Both the position numbers and the translations under genes were made by a program. A stretch of DNA of 14,088 nucleotides from an uncultured bacterium. Its GTDB lineage: Bacteria; Bipolaricaulota; Bipolaricaulia; UBA7950; UBA9294. Positions 13,115 to 14,088 of the stretch are shown piece after piece (position 1 is the stretch's first letter; each line of letters starts with the position of its first letter). Below the pieces are notes generated by a model. It did no database searches. It was not told the origin of the DNA and saw only the letters and a list, made by a program, of their open reading frames with translations. The DNA is taken from assembly GCA_903859225.1 (NCBI GenBank), contig CAIOLV010000058.1, forward strand, positions 1 to 14,088. The letters run 5' to 3'.

Positions 13115-13131
13115 ACTGCAGGAAGATCCTC

Positions 13132-13599
13132 CTACATCGTTCGCTTTCCCGTGACCGACTCGATCGTGAGCTGCCAGACGCGCACGGCGCACAACTCGCT
13201 TGCGGAGAACTCCCAAGAGCTTTCAAGTCCCGACTGTTGTCGCATGAGGAGAGAGAGCGCAAGAGCCTTCTCCCCCGCGTCAACGATCTCGGAAAGCATG
13301 CCGTACCCGATCAAGCTCTCGTAGCCAAGGCCCCACGCGCAGGCTTTGTCCGCGCGGCGTAGAACGAGAGGGCCCTCGACTTCGAAGCAGACGCGCGGAT
13401 TCCGCTCGGCGAAGTCGAGCTTCCGTCCGACCATCGCGGTATGCAGGTAGAGTGCGTGCCGGGCGGAGTCGTAGCCGTATGACAGCGGGACGATGTAGGG
13501 CTCGCTGTCCACGGCGAAGGCAACTCGAACGACGGACTCGCGCGCTAGCATGGCGCGGATTTCGTCCCCGCTCGTGATCTCTCGCTCCGATCGACGCAT
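13132..13599 (-). CDS. Pyridoxamine 5'-phosphate oxidase-like / NimA-family flavin-binding protein
   Basis: The 155-residue protein has the split-barrel FMN-binding pattern of NimA and related proteins: N-terminal MRRSEREI, EPYIVPLSYGYD (33-44), ALYLHTAMVGRKLDF (49-63, His53 and Lys60), NPRVCFEVEG (67-76), YESLIGYG (93-100) and a final strand VWQLTIESVTGK (141-152). Relatives reduce nitro compounds or bind flavin or haem cofactors; the true substrate cannot be read from sequence. The frame is open upstream, but MRR at 13599 matches the family start. A TATACT box lies 7 nt before this ATG with no Shine-Dalgarno, implying a leaderless mRNA. The gene is convergent with the large hydrolase gene across the 319-bp structured gap. 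Confidence 0.88.
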   Translation of the reverse strand: MRRSEREITSGDEIRAMLARESVVRVAFAVDSEPYIVPLSYGYDSARHALYLHTAMVGRKLDFAERNPRVCFEVEGPLVLRRADKACAWGLGYESLIGYGMLSEIVDAGEKALALSLLMRQQSGLESSWEFSASELCAVRVWQLTIESVTGKRTM

Positions 13600-13606
13600 G
13601 CAGCAG

Positions 13607-13612
13607 AGTATA
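13607..13612 (-). promoter_or_regulatory. -10 box of the NimA-like gene (leaderless layout)
   Basis: On the minus strand TATACT lies 7 nt before the ATG at 13599, so the expected transcription start coincides with the start codon. No good -35 is visible 17 nt upstream. The codon has no Shine-Dalgarno, which agrees with leaderless translation. Confidence 0.5.
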
Positions 13613-13834
13613 CGACGACGTGAGCGGGCCTCGCGATGCACGCACACGTACGCGTGCCCTCTGTGAAGGCAACCATGCCACAGGCGCACCCCACGTTCTG
13701 CGCAAATCCCCTCTTGCGGCAGACCGACCCCCAGCGCAGACGCGCAGTTCCCCAGGACAAGTGGCGCGTCGTCTCGATGGACCAGCTCGTCCGCCCATCA
13801 GGATGCCGATGCAACCCGTCAGGAGATCCGCCGG
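13613..13834. other. Intergenic stretch upstream of the NimA-like gene, no gene supported
   Basis: All frames here are short or give Arg/Ser-rich translations typical of non-coding GC-rich DNA. Minor structure includes CGCAA/TTGCG near 13702-13719. The 9-mer GTCAGGAGA at 13819-13827 recurs at 13855-13863, inside the neighbouring reading frame. I see no tRNA or clear terminator. Confidence 0.4.
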
Positions 13835-14026
13835 TCAGTCGAGTTCGTCGTCTGTCAGGAGAGCTCGCAGCGCTGAGAAGCCGAGTACCAGGTCTCCGGA
13901 CAGAAACGAAGGGCTCGCCTCCTTGGCGCCCGCAGGCTCGGATTCCCACCCAACGTCCTGGCGAAGGAATCCGTGGGCCCCACATTCTTGCAGCCGGCCG
14001 GGGAGCCGGTTCAGGTCGAACAGCAC
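13835..14026 (-). CDS. Possible small hypothetical protein or gene remnant at the right edge
   Basis: A 63-codon frame starts at GTG 14026 (VLFDLNRLPGRLQECG) and ends LRALLTDDELD. Its mixed composition and high third-position GC look more protein-like than other frames nearby. However, there is no ribosome-binding site before the GTG, and the same frame extends upstream without a start to a TGA at 14071-14069. I recognise no family. It may be a real small gene with an unusual start, the 3' remnant of a broken gene, or chance. Confidence 0.25.
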   Translation of the reverse strand: MLFDLNRLPGRLQECGAHGFLRQDVGWESEPAGAKEASPSFLSGDLVLGFSALRALLTDDELD

Positions 14027-14088
14027 CGAAGCCGCGTCGTCGAGGCGCGATGGAGAAGAGGCGCACGCTCAGTCGACGATCTTGCCAC

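Larger units (their letters stand above)
12813..13131. other. 319-bp non-coding gap with long inverted repeats
   Basis: No gene is supported between the convergent large hydrolase and NimA-like genes. Reading frames here are short and lack ribosome-binding sites. The notable content is a set of inverted repeats: one just after the hydrolase stop, a 13-bp pair at 12921-12933/12998-13010 and an 8+6-bp pair at 13059-13114. This could be a structured RNA, a transcription-ending region for both genes, or a small non-autonomous element. Confidence 0.5.

Noticed and set aside
13545..14066. Long Arg-rich minus-strand frame overlapping the start of the NimA-like gene
   Set aside because: Its composition is typical of an out-of-frame reading of GC-rich DNA, it overlaps a well-supported gene and it shows no domain.
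14069..14088. Possible 3' end of another minus-strand gene (reading GKIVD then a stop)
   Set aside because: Only five or six codons are inside the window, too few to support a gene.

Overview
This is a gene-dense, GC-rich (roughly two-thirds G+C by eye) bacterial window. Several start codons have strong Shine-Dalgarno sites, and two proteins carry lipoprotein signal peptides. Three genes instead have a TAxxxT box 6 to 8 nt before an ATG, the layout of leaderless transcripts. Convergent neighbours share stop codons. The sequence does not fix the lineage; a poorly cultured, high-GC bacterial group is plausible. No rRNA, tRNA, CRISPR array, transposase or phage gene was found.

Left part (1-3657). 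The 5' end of a rimO-type methylthiotransferase gene runs off the left edge on the minus strand. Diverging from it is a tight four-gene plus-strand operon: a PadR-family regulator, a lipoprotein substrate-binding protein, a FecCD/BtuC permease and a FepC/BtuD-type ATPase. Each gene overlaps the next by the 4-bp ATGA motif. Together they look like a self-regulated importer for a metal chelate, corrinoid or similar ligand.

Middle (3654-8326). A minus-strand run reads from a beta-CASP metallo-beta-lactamase-fold protein, to a MATE efflux protein, to an AEC-family transporter whose TTG start lies inside the end of the MATE gene. Between the metallo-hydrolase and MATE genes lies the most unusual feature of the window. 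The last ~10 codons of the metallo-hydrolase gene, with its stop codon and a flanking inverted repeat, are repeated downstream at an exact 49-bp period. The copies differ in sequence, but each keeps the same kind of C-terminal peptide, a stop codon, and base pairing with compensatory changes. A small DUF4345-like membrane protein gene diverges from the metallo-hydrolase.

Right part (8323-14088). A HAD phosphatase gene (minus) meets the DUF4345-like gene stop-to-stop. Its catalytic N-terminus can only be translated from a non-ATG codon. A Thr/Pro/Ala-repeat lipoprotein (minus), ended by a clear intrinsic terminator, diverges from a ~935-residue exported protein that joins a carboxypeptidase-regulatory-like domain, an alpha/beta-hydrolase, a FecR-like region and a C-terminal membrane anchor. 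Both products of that divergent pair are predicted to be at the cell surface. After it come a 319-bp non-coding stretch with several long inverted repeats, a NimA-like flavin-binding protein gene (minus), and an edge region with little clear coding content.
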